A model generated the notes under the pieces. It ran no database searches. It was given only the letters and a program-made list of their open reading frames with translations, and was not told the DNA's origin. A stretch of 64,000 bases of DNA, from contig NZ_AEUD01000003.1 of the NCBI RefSeq assembly GCF_000192435.1, forward strand, positions 124,001-188,000, given 5' to 3'. A program made the position numbers and the translations under genes. Shown piece after piece: positions 8,055-19,483 of this stretch. The DNA is from Gordonia neofelifaecis NRRL B-59395. Lineage in GTDB: Bacteria; Actinomycetota; Actinomycetes; Mycobacteriales; Mycobacteriaceae. Every line of letters starts with the position of its first letter. The stretch's first letter is position 1.

Positions 8055-8642
8055 ATGGCCGTCACCAGAGAGCAGGAGTCAGCGGACCGGATCCTCGTCG
8101 CGGCGACGGAGTTGGTCGCCGAGTCGGGGATCCGGGCGACCACGATGCGCGGGGTCGCCGACCGCGCCGGGGTGTCGCGCGCGTGGCTGTACCGCCTGTA
8201 CCCGGACAAGTCCGCACTGGTCGGGACCGTGCTGATGCGCCTGGTCGAGGAGAGCTGGTCCTCGGCGCGGGCGGAACTCGACGGTGTCGCCACGCTGGCG
8301 CGGAAGCTCGCGGTCGGTGTGCAGATCGGCAGACGGGCCTACGACGATCCGGGCGCCACGCTGATGCGGCTGCGCACCCGGGAACCGGACGAGTACGCCG
8401 CCTTCGTCGGCGCGGGCGTGCAGGGCGTCGTCCCGGATCTCGCCGCGTTCTGGCGGGAGTATCTCGAAGAGTCGGCCGCAGCCGGCGAGATCTCGGGGGA
8501 GCTCGACCTGGCGGAGGCGAGCGAATGGGTGGCGCGCAACCTGATCAGCCTCGGCACGATGCACTCGGCGACGATCGATCCCGACGACCTCGATGCTCTC
8601 GAAGCGCACCTCGCGCGGTTCGTGATGCCCGCGCTCCGTTAG
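8055..8642 (+). CDS. TetR family transcriptional regulator
   Basis: This 195-residue protein has an N-terminal TetR DNA-binding domain: ILVAATELVAESGIRATTMRGVADRAGVSRAWLYRLYPDKSAL, with the helix-turn-helix at about residues 30-50. The C-terminal part is the variable ligand/dimer domain with no recognisable ligand signature. It is divergent from the monooxygenase-hydrolase pair and most likely represses it and itself through the palindrome at 7998-8023. ATG 8055 gives the family's usual N-terminus; no strong Shine-Dalgarno is seen in front of it. A perfect hairpin terminator follows at 8656-8696. Confidence 0.9.
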   Translation: MAVTREQESADRILVAATELVAESGIRATTMRGVADRAGVSRAWLYRLYPDKSALVGTVLMRLVEESWSSARAELDGVATLARKLAVGVQIGRRAYDDPGATLMRLRTREPDEYAAFVGAGVQGVVPDLAAFWREYLEESAAAGEISGELDLAEASEWVARNLISLGTMHSATIDPDDLDALEAHLARFVMPALR

Positions 8643-8655
8643 GAGTTCGACTCAG

Positions 8656-8696
8656 CAGTGTTCGGTGTGACCATGTGGTGGTCACACCGAACACTG
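8656..8696. terminator. Perfect 18-bp hairpin between convergent genes
   Basis: Arms 8656-8673 and 8679-8696 are exact reverse complements with a five-base loop. The hairpin sits between the convergent TetR and acyl-CoA ligase genes, so it can act as a bidirectional terminator. There is no T-run, as is common in high-GC actinobacteria. Confidence 0.75.
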
Positions 8697-8725
8697 CCGG
8701 CGTCGAGAGGCCGGAGTGATGCGGC

Positions 8726-10267
8726 TCAGACGCCCAGCACCTGCTTGCGGAGCTCGCCCTTGACGAGCTTGCCGGTCGGAGTGCGGGGGAGGTCCTTGAC
8801 GAACCGGATGTCCTTGGGGACTTTGAACGAGGCGAGCTCGGCCTTCGCGAACTGGATCAGTTCCTCGGCCAGCTGATCGCTGGGGTCGACGTCGTCCATC
8901 AGCTGGACGAAGCCGACGGGCCGCTCGCCGAGGTCGTCGTCGGGCAGCCCGATCACGCCGACGTCGTACACGGCGGGGTGATTGATGAAGACGTTCTCCG
9001 ACTCCTGCGGGTAGATGTTGACGCCACCCGAGATGATGGTGAACGCCTTCCGATCGGTCAGGTACAGGAAGCCCTCGTCGTCGACGTAACCGAGATCGCC
9101 GGTCGTCGCCCAGTTGTCGTGGCGGGGGTGCTGGGCCTCGGCGGTCTTCGCCGGGTCGTTGTGGTAGGTGAAGGGCATCTCGTCGCGTTCGAAGTACACG
9201 GTGCCGACCTCGCCCGTGGGCACGTCGTCACCGTCCGGGCCGCAGATGTGGACGATGCCGAGCACGGCGCGGCCCACGGAACCGGGATGGGTCAGCGAGT
9301 CGGCCGAGCCGATCAGCGTGACGCCGGCCGCCTCGGTCGCCGCGTAGTACTCGGTGATCACCGGACCCCACCAGTCGATCATCTTGCGCTTGACCTCGGC
9401 AGGGCACGGCGCGGCAGCATGGATCGCGACCTTGAGACTGGAGACGTCGTACGAGGCTCGGACGTCGTCGGGCAACTTCAGCATCCGGACGAACATCGTC
9501 GGCACCCACTGACTGTGCGTGACCGAGTACTCGCCGATGTAGCGCAGCGCGGTCTCGGGATCGAAGTGGTCCATCACGATCACCGTCCCGCCCAGCGCGT
9601 TCGTCATGGCGCAGTACCGCAGGGGCGCGGCGTGATACAGCGGAGCGGGAGACAGGTAGACGGTGTCGGGTCCGAATCCGTAGATCTGGCCGAAGACCGA
9701 CGACATCATGTCCGGTGCCTCGTCGACCTGCACCCCCGGCAGTGCGGGCCGGATCCCCTTGGGTCTGCCGGTGGTACCCGACGAGTACAGCATGTCGGCG
9801 CCGCGCGGCTGACTCGAGAGCGGTGCGGGCGACGCGGCGTCCCGGACGACGTCGTAGTCGAGGAAGCCGTCGACGGGACCCTCCCATGCGATGCGCCGGG
9901 CGGGCTCGGCGAGGGCCTCGATGCGGTGCGCCTGCGAGACGGCGTCCGCGACGTTCCCGGAGGCGAACACGGCGCGCGCACCGCAGTCGTCGAGGATGTA
10001 GTTCACCTCCGACGGGGTGAGGTGGTAGTTCACCGCGGTCACGTACATGCCGCTGCGAACCGCAGCCCAGTACACATCGAACATCCGCAGATCGTTGTCG
10101 GACACGATGGCGATGGTGTCGCCTTCGCGGATTCCCAACTCCCGCAAGTGATTCGCAATGCGCGTCGAACTGTCCATCAGCTCGCGATAGGTGACGTGCT
10201 CGCCGGTGGCAGGGCGGATCAGTGCGGGCTTGTCGGGGGTCGCGGCGGCATGGGTTCCTGGGTACAC
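8726..10267 (-). CDS. Acyl-CoA synthetase / long-chain fatty acid-CoA ligase (FadD-like)
   Basis: This ANL-superfamily adenylate-forming enzyme of about 513 residues would activate a carboxylic acid with ATP and join it to CoA. Visible motifs are the P-loop SSGTTGRPKG, the A5 motif YYAATEAAG, the A7 motif TGDLGYVDDEG, the hinge DRKAFTIISGG and the A10 lysine motif PRTPTGKLVKGEL. The GTG at 10267 is preferred over the GTG at 10273 because an AGGAG lies five bases before it and the family starts MYPGxHA. It stands alone between a hairpin terminator and a VWA gene. FadD4-like members act on fatty or branched acids; the exact substrate is not readable. Confidence 0.88.
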   Translation of the reverse strand: MYPGTHAAATPDKPALIRPATGEHVTYRELMDSSTRIANHLRELGIREGDTIAIVSDNDLRMFDVYWAAVRSGMYVTAVNYHLTPSEVNYILDDCGARAVFASGNVADAVSQAHRIEALAEPARRIAWEGPVDGFLDYDVVRDAASPAPLSSQPRGADMLYSSGTTGRPKGIRPALPGVQVDEAPDMMSSVFGQIYGFGPDTVYLSPAPLYHAAPLRYCAMTNALGGTVIVMDHFDPETALRYIGEYSVTHSQWVPTMFVRMLKLPDDVRASYDVSSLKVAIHAAAPCPAEVKRKMIDWWGPVITEYYAATEAAGVTLIGSADSLTHPGSVGRAVLGIVHICGPDGDDVPTGEVGTVYFERDEMPFTYHNDPAKTAEAQHPRHDNWATTGDLGYVDDEGFLYLTDRKAFTIISGGVNIYPQESENVFINHPAVYDVGVIGLPDDDLGERPVGFVQLMDDVDPSDQLAEELIQFAKAELASFKVPKDIRFVKDLPRTPTGKLVKGELRKQVLGV

Positions 10268-10351
10268 GGTCACTCCTGGGGTGATGGACGTCTCACCGAC
10301 GAAGGTACCGAGTAATCGCTCGCTTAACTAGGGTTCGGCGTCGTCGGATCC

Positions 10352-12010
10352 TCAGGCGGCCTCGACGCGGTACGACACGGCCTGCAGGAGGATGGCCGGG
10401 ATGTCCTTCGGATCCCTGGCGATGAACGAACTGCCGCCGGTGGCATCGGCGATCTGCTTGAGAGCGTCGGCGTCCGCGTCCTCGGAGATCCCGACGGCGA
10501 TGATCGGGATGCGGCGGGCGGGGTTCTTCATGATGTTCAGCTCCGACACCAGGTGCTGCAGCGTGATGCTGTCCCGGTCCTCGTTGCGGCCGTCGGTCAT
10601 GATGATGACGCTGTTCGAGTAGGCGGGGTCGTACGAGTCGTAGACCGTTTTGAACGCGGCGAGCGCGGTGTCGTAGAGCCCGGTGCCGCCGTGCACGTTG
10701 CCGAGCGTCTGCCGGATGGCGTCGGCCAGCAGATCGCGATTGGTACGACCGTCGGTCTTGTCCGAGATCGGAGCGATCGGCATCACCTCGCGGTAGTCCT
10801 GCCCCTTCCCGCCGCGGTCGATGCTGAACTCCCAGTAGCCCAGCGCGGTGTTCTTCGGGAACTGCTGCAGCCCGAACAGCGACGCCTCACGGAGCAGTGC
10901 GGCCCGGGAACGTCCGCCGGCGTCCTGCTCCATGGAGCCGGAAACGTCCTGGGCGACCAGGGCGCGGATCGGCTGGGTCAGCGCCGTCCACTTGCGGAGG
11001 ATGTTGTCTACGAGCTCCCGGGCGGGCGGTTTGATGACGGTGACGCCGTCGACGCCTTCGTTGTCGGGGAGTGGCTCGCCGTCGGCGGAGCGCACGGCCT
11101 CGCTCTGCCGGATCTGCTTGCCCTTGTCGGTCTGGAGGGTGGCGACGAGCGCCTCGATCGCGTCGCCCGCCACCGTCTGATCGGCGGCCGGTGCGACGTT
11201 CACCGCCCGATAGTCCAGGGAGACGGTGCCGGTGCCCGGCACTGCGGCCTCGAGCTGGGCATCCGGATTCTCGCGGGTGAACTTCGTATAGGCGCGCTCG
11301 GTGGTGAGCGCGGCCGTGGGGCCGCTGCTCGCGGCCACCTGAACCAGGTCCGGCGAACTGTCGTTGTCGTTCATCATGAGGGCGCGCTTCGTCAGGACCT
11401 GGACCAGGTCCCGGTGCGTCAGTGAGCCGCCGGAGACCTCCGACAGCGCTCCGACCACCGCGGCGTTGCTGACATCGCTCTTGGCGGGCGGATTCATCCG
11501 CAGCTCGGGCCGCTGCAGAACATCGGTCCACGCGGGCATGGCCGGCAGCTGACGGCCGGTCACGACCACCGGGGTGGTGCCGAGGGAGGGACCCACGTCC
11601 GTCCACGACCGCCCCAGCGCCGTCCCGACCTGTCGGACGCGTGCCTGTGATTCAGCGACCCAGATCTCCGGAGCGTTCTTCTGCGCGAGTCGCACATTGG
11701 TGTGGCTCGGATCGACGGCCTCGACCGAGTAGTCGAAGCAACTGTTCGCCGACGTCTCCTTCGCGAGCCGAGTCACGTAGTCGGCGGCGTCGCGGTCGAC
11801 GATGACGGAGACGGACGGGTTCTCCGAGCAGTCCGCGCGGTTCATGTCCCACACCGCGTAGACGCCGCCGGCGAGCAGCACGGCGAGCGCGACGGACAGG
11901 CCCACGCGAGTGCGCGTGCCCGTCAGCGGCGTGCGGCGCGATCCGGCCCGGTCTGCGGGCTGTTTCGGCGATCCGCTGCTCGACCGGCCGGCGTTATGGT
12001 GTTGGCCCAT
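10352..12010 (-). CDS. Membrane-anchored substrate-binding/von Willebrand factor A protein
   Basis: The 552-residue product has a short cytoplasmic Arg-rich head, one membrane segment at about 36-56 (VGLSVALAVLLAGGVYAVW), an extracellular region resembling a periplasmic-binding-protein fold (about 60-330), and a C-terminal VWA domain whose metal-ion site DxSxS begins at Asp355 (QDVSGSMEQ). The later MIDAS Thr and Asp regions (GGTGLYD, MTDGRNED) are also present. Such solute-binding/VWA hybrids occur in actinobacteria, mostly uncharacterized; they are likely surface proteins that bind a ligand or partner in a Mg2+-dependent way. It is transcribed alone, downstream of the acnR terminator. No specific function is proposed. 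Confidence 0.8.
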   Translation of the reverse strand: MGQHHNAGRSSSGSPKQPADRAGSRRTPLTGTRTRVGLSVALAVLLAGGVYAVWDMNRADCSENPSVSVIVDRDAADYVTRLAKETSANSCFDYSVEAVDPSHTNVRLAQKNAPEIWVAESQARVRQVGTALGRSWTDVGPSLGTTPVVVTGRQLPAMPAWTDVLQRPELRMNPPAKSDVSNAAVVGALSEVSGGSLTHRDLVQVLTKRALMMNDNDSSPDLVQVAASSGPTAALTTERAYTKFTRENPDAQLEAAVPGTGTVSLDYRAVNVAPAADQTVAGDAIEALVATLQTDKGKQIRQSEAVRSADGEPLPDNEGVDGVTVIKPPARELVDNILRKWTALTQPIRALVAQDVSGSMEQDAGGRSRAALLREASLFGLQQFPKNTALGYWEFSIDRGGKGQDYREVMPIAPISDKTDGRTNRDLLADAIRQTLGNVHGGTGLYDTALAAFKTVYDSYDPAYSNSVIIMTDGRNEDRDSITLQHLVSELNIMKNPARRIPIIAVGISEDADADALKQIADATGGSSFIARDPKDIPAILLQAVSYRVEAA

Positions 12011-12137
12011 GTCGGTGGACCCTCCTTGCGAAAAATCTCGGGAATGCGAGAGAAGGCTAGCTCATCGGTGAGATGGGCCACCTCCTGGGTCGCGTGTCGG
12101 CACGATTACTGCGCGCCGTCGAACGCTCATACGACAG

Positions 12138-12172
12138 TGGCCCGGATCTCCGAGCGTCGGAGATCCGGGCCA
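12138..12172 (-). terminator. Perfect hairpin downstream of acnR
   Basis: Sixteen-base arms (12138-12153 and 12157-12172) are exact reverse complements around a three-base loop GCG. It follows the acnR stop by 13 bases, so it ends the acn-acnR transcript. Confidence 0.8.
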
Positions 12173-12185
12173 CAGGTCGCGAGAG

Positions 12186-12758
12186 TTATTCTCCCGCAGG
12201 GGCTCTGACGGAGGCCTCGACGAGGTCGAGGACGGCGTGCAGATCGTCGGTGGACTGGCCTGACGCCAATCTCGTGACGAGCCCGTCGAGGATCACGTCG
12301 AGGTAGGTGACCAGCACCTCCGGCTCGACGTCCTTGCGGAGACTGCCCGCTCGCCGCTTGCGTTCCAGGCGAGCGAGAGTCGCGGCCTCGCGGTCGGCGC
12401 TCTGCGCCTCCCAGGCCTCACGGAAGCCGGGGTCGGTGCGGATCTTGCGCACGATCTCCAGCCGCGTGCTGAGCCAGTCGAAGTCCTTCGGGCGCGCGAG
12501 GATGTCGCGCATCACCTGGACGAGACCTTCTTGCGAGGCGACGTCGGCCATCCGCTCGGCGTCCTCCCGTGCCAATGCCAAGAACAGGGCTTCCTTGTCC
12601 TTGAAATGGTGGAAGATCGCGCCGCGGGAAAGGCCGGTCGCCTCTTCGAGACGTTTGACCGTCGCTCCGTCGTAGCCGTACTCGGCGAAGCAATGCCGCG
12701 CGCCGTCGAGGATCTCTCGACGACGCGCGGCAAGACGGTCATCGCTGACCCGTGGCAT
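12186..12758 (-). CDS. acnR: TetR family repressor of aconitase (AcnR)
   Basis: This 190-residue TetR protein has the DNA-binding domain at about residues 8-60 (AARRREILDGARHCFAEYGY, then ATGLSRGAIFHHFKDKEALF). Its gene starts 15 bases after the acn stop in the same direction, exactly the acn-acnR order known in Corynebacterium glutamicum and in M. tuberculosis (Rv1475c-Rv1474c). AcnR binds an inverted repeat in the acn promoter and limits aconitase; a perfect match to that motif is present at 15715-15730. ATG 12758. A hairpin terminator lies directly downstream. The assignment rests on family, synteny and operator together. Confidence 0.92.
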   Translation of the reverse strand: MPRVSDDRLAARRREILDGARHCFAEYGYDGATVKRLEEATGLSRGAIFHHFKDKEALFLALAREDAERMADVASQEGLVQVMRDILARPKDFDWLSTRLEIVRKIRTDPGFREAWEAQSADREAATLARLERKRRAGSLRKDVEPEVLVTYLDVILDGLVTRLASGQSTDDLHAVLDLVEASVRAPAGE

Positions 12759-12773
12759 TCAGCAGCCCCGGGG

Positions 12774-15587
<2,814 letters not shown>

Positions 15588-15714
15588 TTAGCTGTGCTTC
15601 CTCTCCCTGAGTTAACGATACGTCCCATGGAGTCTACACACCGCCGACGGGAGTTCGTCAGAAGCGTCGCAGCATGCGGCGGGCTGCGGCCGCGTTGCTA
15701 CCTCTCCAGCATAG

Positions 15715-15730
15715 CAGTACGCGCGTACTG
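15715..15730. promoter_or_regulatory. AcnR operator (perfect 16-bp palindrome)
   Basis: The sequence CAGTACGCGCGTACTG is fully symmetrical and matches the published AcnR consensus CAGNACnnncGTACTG as I recall it from work on C. glutamicum. It lies between the divergent acn and Rv1476-like genes, 143 bases before acn. The surrounding 15573-15858 region has no other gene. Confidence 0.85.
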
Positions 15731-15858
15731 GTTGGGCGGTAACGTCGACCCGACGCGCCGAGTTCAACTGCCGGTCGGGTCGACGGTCGGATTCGGCGGG
15801 GCGCTGCCGTATCCTGGGCGCCGACCGCCGACACCTTCGTTCGCAGGAGCCACATCTG

Positions 15859-16452
15859 ATGAATCCGGGCCCAGCCGTGTTCGTTCTCGCCGAGCCCGCC
15901 ACGCAGCCGCAGGCGGACGTGTGGTCGAACCTCGACATGGCCGCGATCAAGGAGTCGCTGACGACGACCGGTGTGTGGGCGCCCGCCGATCAGCAGGCAG
16001 CGCTCAAGGAACTGGTCCAGCAGGCGGACGCGGACGGGCACAGTCTGCACGTCGTCGTGCTGGATCAGTCGTATCCGAAGTTCACCGCCTACCGCGACAT
16101 CGCGACCGAGTTGCAGTCGCAGGTCGGCGGCACGGTGCTCGTGTTCGGTCCTTCGGGCAGCGGAACCGCCTCGAGCGAGTTCAGCCGCGTCCAGCTCGAG
16201 GACGCGTCGAGCGACGTGACGAAGGGGTCGACCGCGACCCAGGCCGCGACGCAGATGTACCACAAGGCGGTGGATCCGAACGTCAACTGGAACGGGGTGA
16301 CGATCGGCCTGATCGTCCTCGTCGTGATCGGTGCGGTGATCGCGCGACTGCAGATGAAGCGCAAACGTCGCGCGGAGTCCGATCAGGTGCCCGCTGCTGT
16401 CGGCGGGGGTTCGGACGACGGTGAGCCGGACGACGGGGCGCCGTCGTCCTGA
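15859..16452 (+). CDS. Rv1476-like single-pass membrane protein (DUF6676 type)
   Basis: This 197-residue protein has a soluble N-terminal domain (residues about 1-130, AAIKESLTTTGVWAPADQQAALKELVQQADADG and LHVVVLDQSYPKFTAYRDIATEL), a membrane helix at about 148-168 (GVTIGLIVLVVIGAVIARL), and a basic then acidic cytoplasmic tail. Position between acn and ripA is the same as Rv1476 in M. tuberculosis. The N-terminal fold resembles the TPM-like domain seen in related membrane proteins, which is a weak inference. Function unknown; a link to cell-wall hydrolase activity is suggested only by location. ATG 15859 is about ten bases after GCAGGAG. A hairpin terminator follows. Confidence 0.82.
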   Translation: MNPGPAVFVLAEPATQPQADVWSNLDMAAIKESLTTTGVWAPADQQAALKELVQQADADGHSLHVVVLDQSYPKFTAYRDIATELQSQVGGTVLVFGPSGSGTASSEFSRVQLEDASSDVTKGSTATQAATQMYHKAVDPNVNWNGVTIGLIVLVVIGAVIARLQMKRKRRAESDQVPAAVGGGSDDGEPDDGAPSS

Positions 16453-16476
16453 CCGCTTCATTCGCGTAGTCGAACC

Positions 16477-16508
16477 GAATCCGCGTAGCCCCGGGACTAC
16501 GCGGATTC
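16477..16508 (+). terminator. Hairpin after the Rv1476-like gene
   Basis: Twelve-base arms GAATCCGCGTAG and CTACGCGGATTC flank an eight-base loop, 24 bases after the upstream stop codon. It separates this transcript from ripA. Confidence 0.7.
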
Positions 16509-16747
16509 TCGCTATTCACGCGGATGCTCGGCCGACGTGCGGGCTCGCGGGCGGGAGGCCCCGTGCGTGTTATCCAACTGTAACGGGATTCTTAGGTTTC
16601 GCCTCCATCGCTGTTGAAACACGTTTCCGCAGGTAATCACCCATTTGTAATTCACAGGTTCCAGTTTCGACCGAGGCTGATGTGACGTACGGTGCAGAAG
16701 ATACTTCACGGTGCTCGGGGGATAGATGTTGCGAGGGAGAACTCGAC
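16509..16747 (+). promoter_or_regulatory. ripA leader region with GTAAT direct repeats
   Basis: This is the AT-richest non-coding stretch in the area. Two similar words, GTAATCAC (16633-16640) and GTAATTCAC (16647-16655), lie in direct repeat 14 bases apart, with a further CTGTAACGG upstream. MtrA, which controls ripA-type genes in mycobacteria, binds GTAAC-like direct repeats, so these are candidate boxes; the match is loose. A c-di-AMP riboswitch was looked for and not recognised. Confidence 0.35.
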
Positions 16748-18238
16748 TTGAAGCCAGCTAAGAACGGCGCGCGCTGGGCGGCGAGAGGCACCACCGTCGG
16801 TGCCGTGGTGCTCGTGAGCGTTCTCGGAGCCGGTCCCGCGCTCGCTGACCCGAACAACGCCAACCCCGTCGCGTCGCTCGTGAACAAGATCGCCGACGTC
16901 GATCAGAACCTCTCCGACCTCGCCGGAGCAGTCGCGGCCAAACAGGAGAACGTGAACCGCACTCTGGTCGACTTCCAGAACGCGATGGCCGCGCAGCAGG
17001 TCGCCGCATCGGCCAGCCGCAGCGCCAAGTCGTCGCTCACCTCGGTCAGTGCGGAGGTCGAAGCCGCGCAGAAGGACTTCGACGCCTTCGTCCGTTCCGT
17101 CTACCGCCAGGGCAACAATCGCGGCGCGATGACGAAGTACGTCGCCTCCGACGACCCGGAGAAGGTGCTCGACCAGATGTCGGCCGTCGATCAGGTGACG
17201 CGCCAGCAGCAGACCGTCATCCGCAAGCTGCAGGTTGCGCGCAACCAGCAGGCCAACCGGGTGGCGGCGACCGAAGCGACGCGTCAGCAGACGACGATGG
17301 CCGCGCAGGACGCCTCCGCGCGCCGGAACGACGCGATCGCGGCGGTCAAGGCCGCGCAGAACGCCGTCCGCGATCAGCAGACCAAGCGCAACGATCTCGT
17401 GGCTCAGCGAAACACCCTCGCGGCCAAGCTGACCGAACTCCGCAAGTCCGCGCCCAAGAGCCAGGTCGACGCTCCGGCCGACACCGAGCCGGGAACGGTC
17501 GCCGACGTGGCGGGCAAGGTCCTCGATCAGATCCCGGCGAAGCCGGTGGAGGGCAACGATCTCGTCGCACAGGCCGCCGAGGCCGCGTCGAAGCTCGCGA
17601 TGGAGACCGGGCAGGCGCTGCTCGCCGGTGCGATCGGCAAGCTGCAGGTGCCGCATTCGGAGCTCTTCGATCTGCTGGGCATCGGTGGCACGTACCCGTT
17701 CGGCGAGGGGCCGGACAACACGTACACCAAGCTGCAGAACGGGTCGCTGGGGCAGCTCCTCCCGCAGAGCGGCGCTCCCGGCGTCATGGGCGGGCCCTCT
17801 CAGCCGGGTCTGCGCGGTCCGCAGGCCATCGAACTCGTCGTGAATCGGATGAAGTCGCAGCTCGGCGTCACCTACGCGTGGGGCGGCGGCGACGCGAACG
17901 GCCCGACCCTCGGCATTCGCGACGGCGGTGTGGCCGACAGCTACGGCGATTACCAGAAGGTCGGCTTCGACTGCTCCGGCCTGATGATCTACGGATTCGC
18001 CGGCGTGGGCATCGACCTGCCGCACTACACCGGCTACCAGTACACGTCGGGTCCGCAGGTGCCGCTGTCGGAGATGAAGCGCGGCGACATGATCTTCTAC
18101 GGTCCCAACGCAAGCCAGCACGTGGCGCTGATCCTGGGCGACGGGACGATGCTCGAGGCACCGCAGTCCGGCGACGTCGTCAAGATCTCACCGGTGCGCA
18201 CCGCCGGTGCGATGCCGTACGTCGTCCGACTCCTCTAG
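16748..18238 (+). CDS. ripA: NlpC/P60 peptidoglycan endopeptidase RipA
   Basis: This secreted D,L-endopeptidase cleaves peptide stems during cell separation. The 496-residue product has a signal peptide (cleaved after ALA, about residue 34), a long coiled-coil inhibitory region (about 40-255), a linker, and an NlpC/P60 domain from about 370 to the end. The catalytic triad is Cys409 (FDCSG), His458 (QHVAL) and Glu470 (LEAP), with the same 49 and 12 residue spacing as in M. tuberculosis RipA as I recall it. TTG 16748 is chosen: GGGAGA precedes it and it starts a proper signal peptide; the GTG at 16682 would add 22 cysteine-containing residues. The neighbouring ripB paralogue of M. tuberculosis is absent; moxR follows. 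Confidence 0.93.
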   Translation: MKPAKNGARWAARGTTVGAVVLVSVLGAGPALADPNNANPVASLVNKIADVDQNLSDLAGAVAAKQENVNRTLVDFQNAMAAQQVAASASRSAKSSLTSVSAEVEAAQKDFDAFVRSVYRQGNNRGAMTKYVASDDPEKVLDQMSAVDQVTRQQQTVIRKLQVARNQQANRVAATEATRQQTTMAAQDASARRNDAIAAVKAAQNAVRDQQTKRNDLVAQRNTLAAKLTELRKSAPKSQVDAPADTEPGTVADVAGKVLDQIPAKPVEGNDLVAQAAEAASKLAMETGQALLAGAIGKLQVPHSELFDLLGIGGTYPFGEGPDNTYTKLQNGSLGQLLPQSGAPGVMGGPSQPGLRGPQAIELVVNRMKSQLGVTYAWGGGDANGPTLGIRDGGVADSYGDYQKVGFDCSGLMIYGFAGVGIDLPHYTGYQYTSGPQVPLSEMKRGDMIFYGPNASQHVALILGDGTMLEAPQSGDVVKISPVRTAGAMPYVVRLL

Positions 18239-18319
18239 AGGCGTTCGCGGTCCGGGTCCGACCGTCCCGCTAGGGTGGGTGACGGTACAACGCACGCCTC
18301 GATCGGCAGGAGCATCGGC

Positions 18320-19483
18320 TTGACATCAACAGGCAGCAGCGGACAGGACCGCAGCGGCGCGGCACCGGCGGAGTCCGGCGCTGAGAAACTGGCTTTCACC
18401 CCCGAAGACGCGAAACTGATCGAACGCGCGATGTTCGAGGTCAAGAGGGTGATCGTCGGGCAGGACAAGCTGGTCGAACGGATCCTCACCGGACTGCTGG
18501 CGCGCGGACACATCCTGCTCGAGGGTGTTCCGGGCGTCGCCAAGACGCTGGCTGTCGAGACCTTCGCGACGGTGATCGGCGGTAGCTTCTCCCGCGTGCA
18601 GTTCACCCCCGACCTGGTGCCGTCGGACCTGATCGGTACGCGGATCTACCGCCAGGGCCGGGAGGAGTTCGACACTGAACTGGGTCCGGTGGACGCCAAC
18701 TTCGTGCTCGCCGACGAGATCAATCGCGCGCCCGCCAAGGTCCAGTCGGCGCTGCTCGAGGTGATGGCCGAACGGCACGTCTCGATCGGCGGCACGACCT
18801 ATCCGATGCCCGACCCGTTCCTGGTGATGGCGACGCAGAACCCGATCGAGAACGAGGGTGTGTACCCGCTGCCCGAGGCGCAGCGAGATCGATTCCTGTT
18901 CAAGGTCCTCGTCGACTACCCGTCGGTGGAGGAGGAGCGCGAGATCGTCTACCGGATGGGCAATGTGCCGCCGACGGCGTCGCAGATCCTCGATCCGGCC
19001 GAGACCCTGCGACTGCAGAAGCTCGCCGCGAACGTGTTCGTCCACCACGCGCTGGTCGACTACGTGGTCCGCGTCATCAACGCGACGCGTCGGCCCGCCG
19101 AGGTCGGACTCGCCGAGGTCGACCAGTGGCTCGCCTACGGCGCCTCCCCACGCGCGACGCTCGGTATCGTCGCCGCCGCCCGCGCCCTCGCGCTGATCCA
19201 CGGGCGCGACTACGTGATCCCGCAGGACGTCGTCGAGGTGATCCCGGACGTGCTGCGTCACCGCCTGGTGCTGTCGTACGACGCGCTGGCCGACGAGGTG
19301 ACGCCGGACCACATCATCACCCGGATCCTGCAGACCGTCGGACTGCCGCAGGTGTCGGCGGCACCGGCCCAGCCGATGAACCAGCAGGCGCCCGCGCCGC
19401 ATCAGGCGCCGCAGGCGCAGCCGGTGCCCGCCCAGGCTCAGGCACCCCAGGCTCAGGCACCGCAGGCAGGCAATGCCGGCTGA
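18320..19483 (+). CDS. moxR1: MoxR family AAA+ ATPase
   Basis: This 387-residue chaperone-like AAA+ ATPase has Walker A GVPGVAKT at 69-76, Walker B VLADEINRAP, sensor 1 MATQNPIE and an Arg-finger region LPEAQRDRF. The C-terminal 45 residues are low-complexity Gln/Ala/Pro repeats. MoxR proteins work with VWA proteins encoded beside them to mature or assemble partners; here the DUF58 and VWA genes follow directly. TTG 18320 is chosen because AGGAG lies seven bases before it. It overlaps the DUF58 gene by 11 bases. Synteny with M. tuberculosis Rv1479. Confidence 0.92.
   Translation: MTSTGSSGQDRSGAAPAESGAEKLAFTPEDAKLIERAMFEVKRVIVGQDKLVERILTGLLARGHILLEGVPGVAKTLAVETFATVIGGSFSRVQFTPDLVPSDLIGTRIYRQGREEFDTELGPVDANFVLADEINRAPAKVQSALLEVMAERHVSIGGTTYPMPDPFLVMATQNPIENEGVYPLPEAQRDRFLFKVLVDYPSVEEEREIVYRMGNVPPTASQILDPAETLRLQKLAANVFVHHALVDYVVRVINATRRPAEVGLAEVDQWLAYGASPRATLGIVAAARALALIHGRDYVIPQDVVEVIPDVLRHRLVLSYDALADEVTPDHIITRILQTVGLPQVSAAPAQPMNQQAPAPHQAPQAQPVPAQAQAPQAQAPQAGNAG

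Noticed and set aside
16509-16747. c-di-AMP riboswitch upstream of ripA
   Set aside because: Such riboswitches precede some cell-wall hydrolase genes in actinobacteria, but I could not find the conserved paired elements here.
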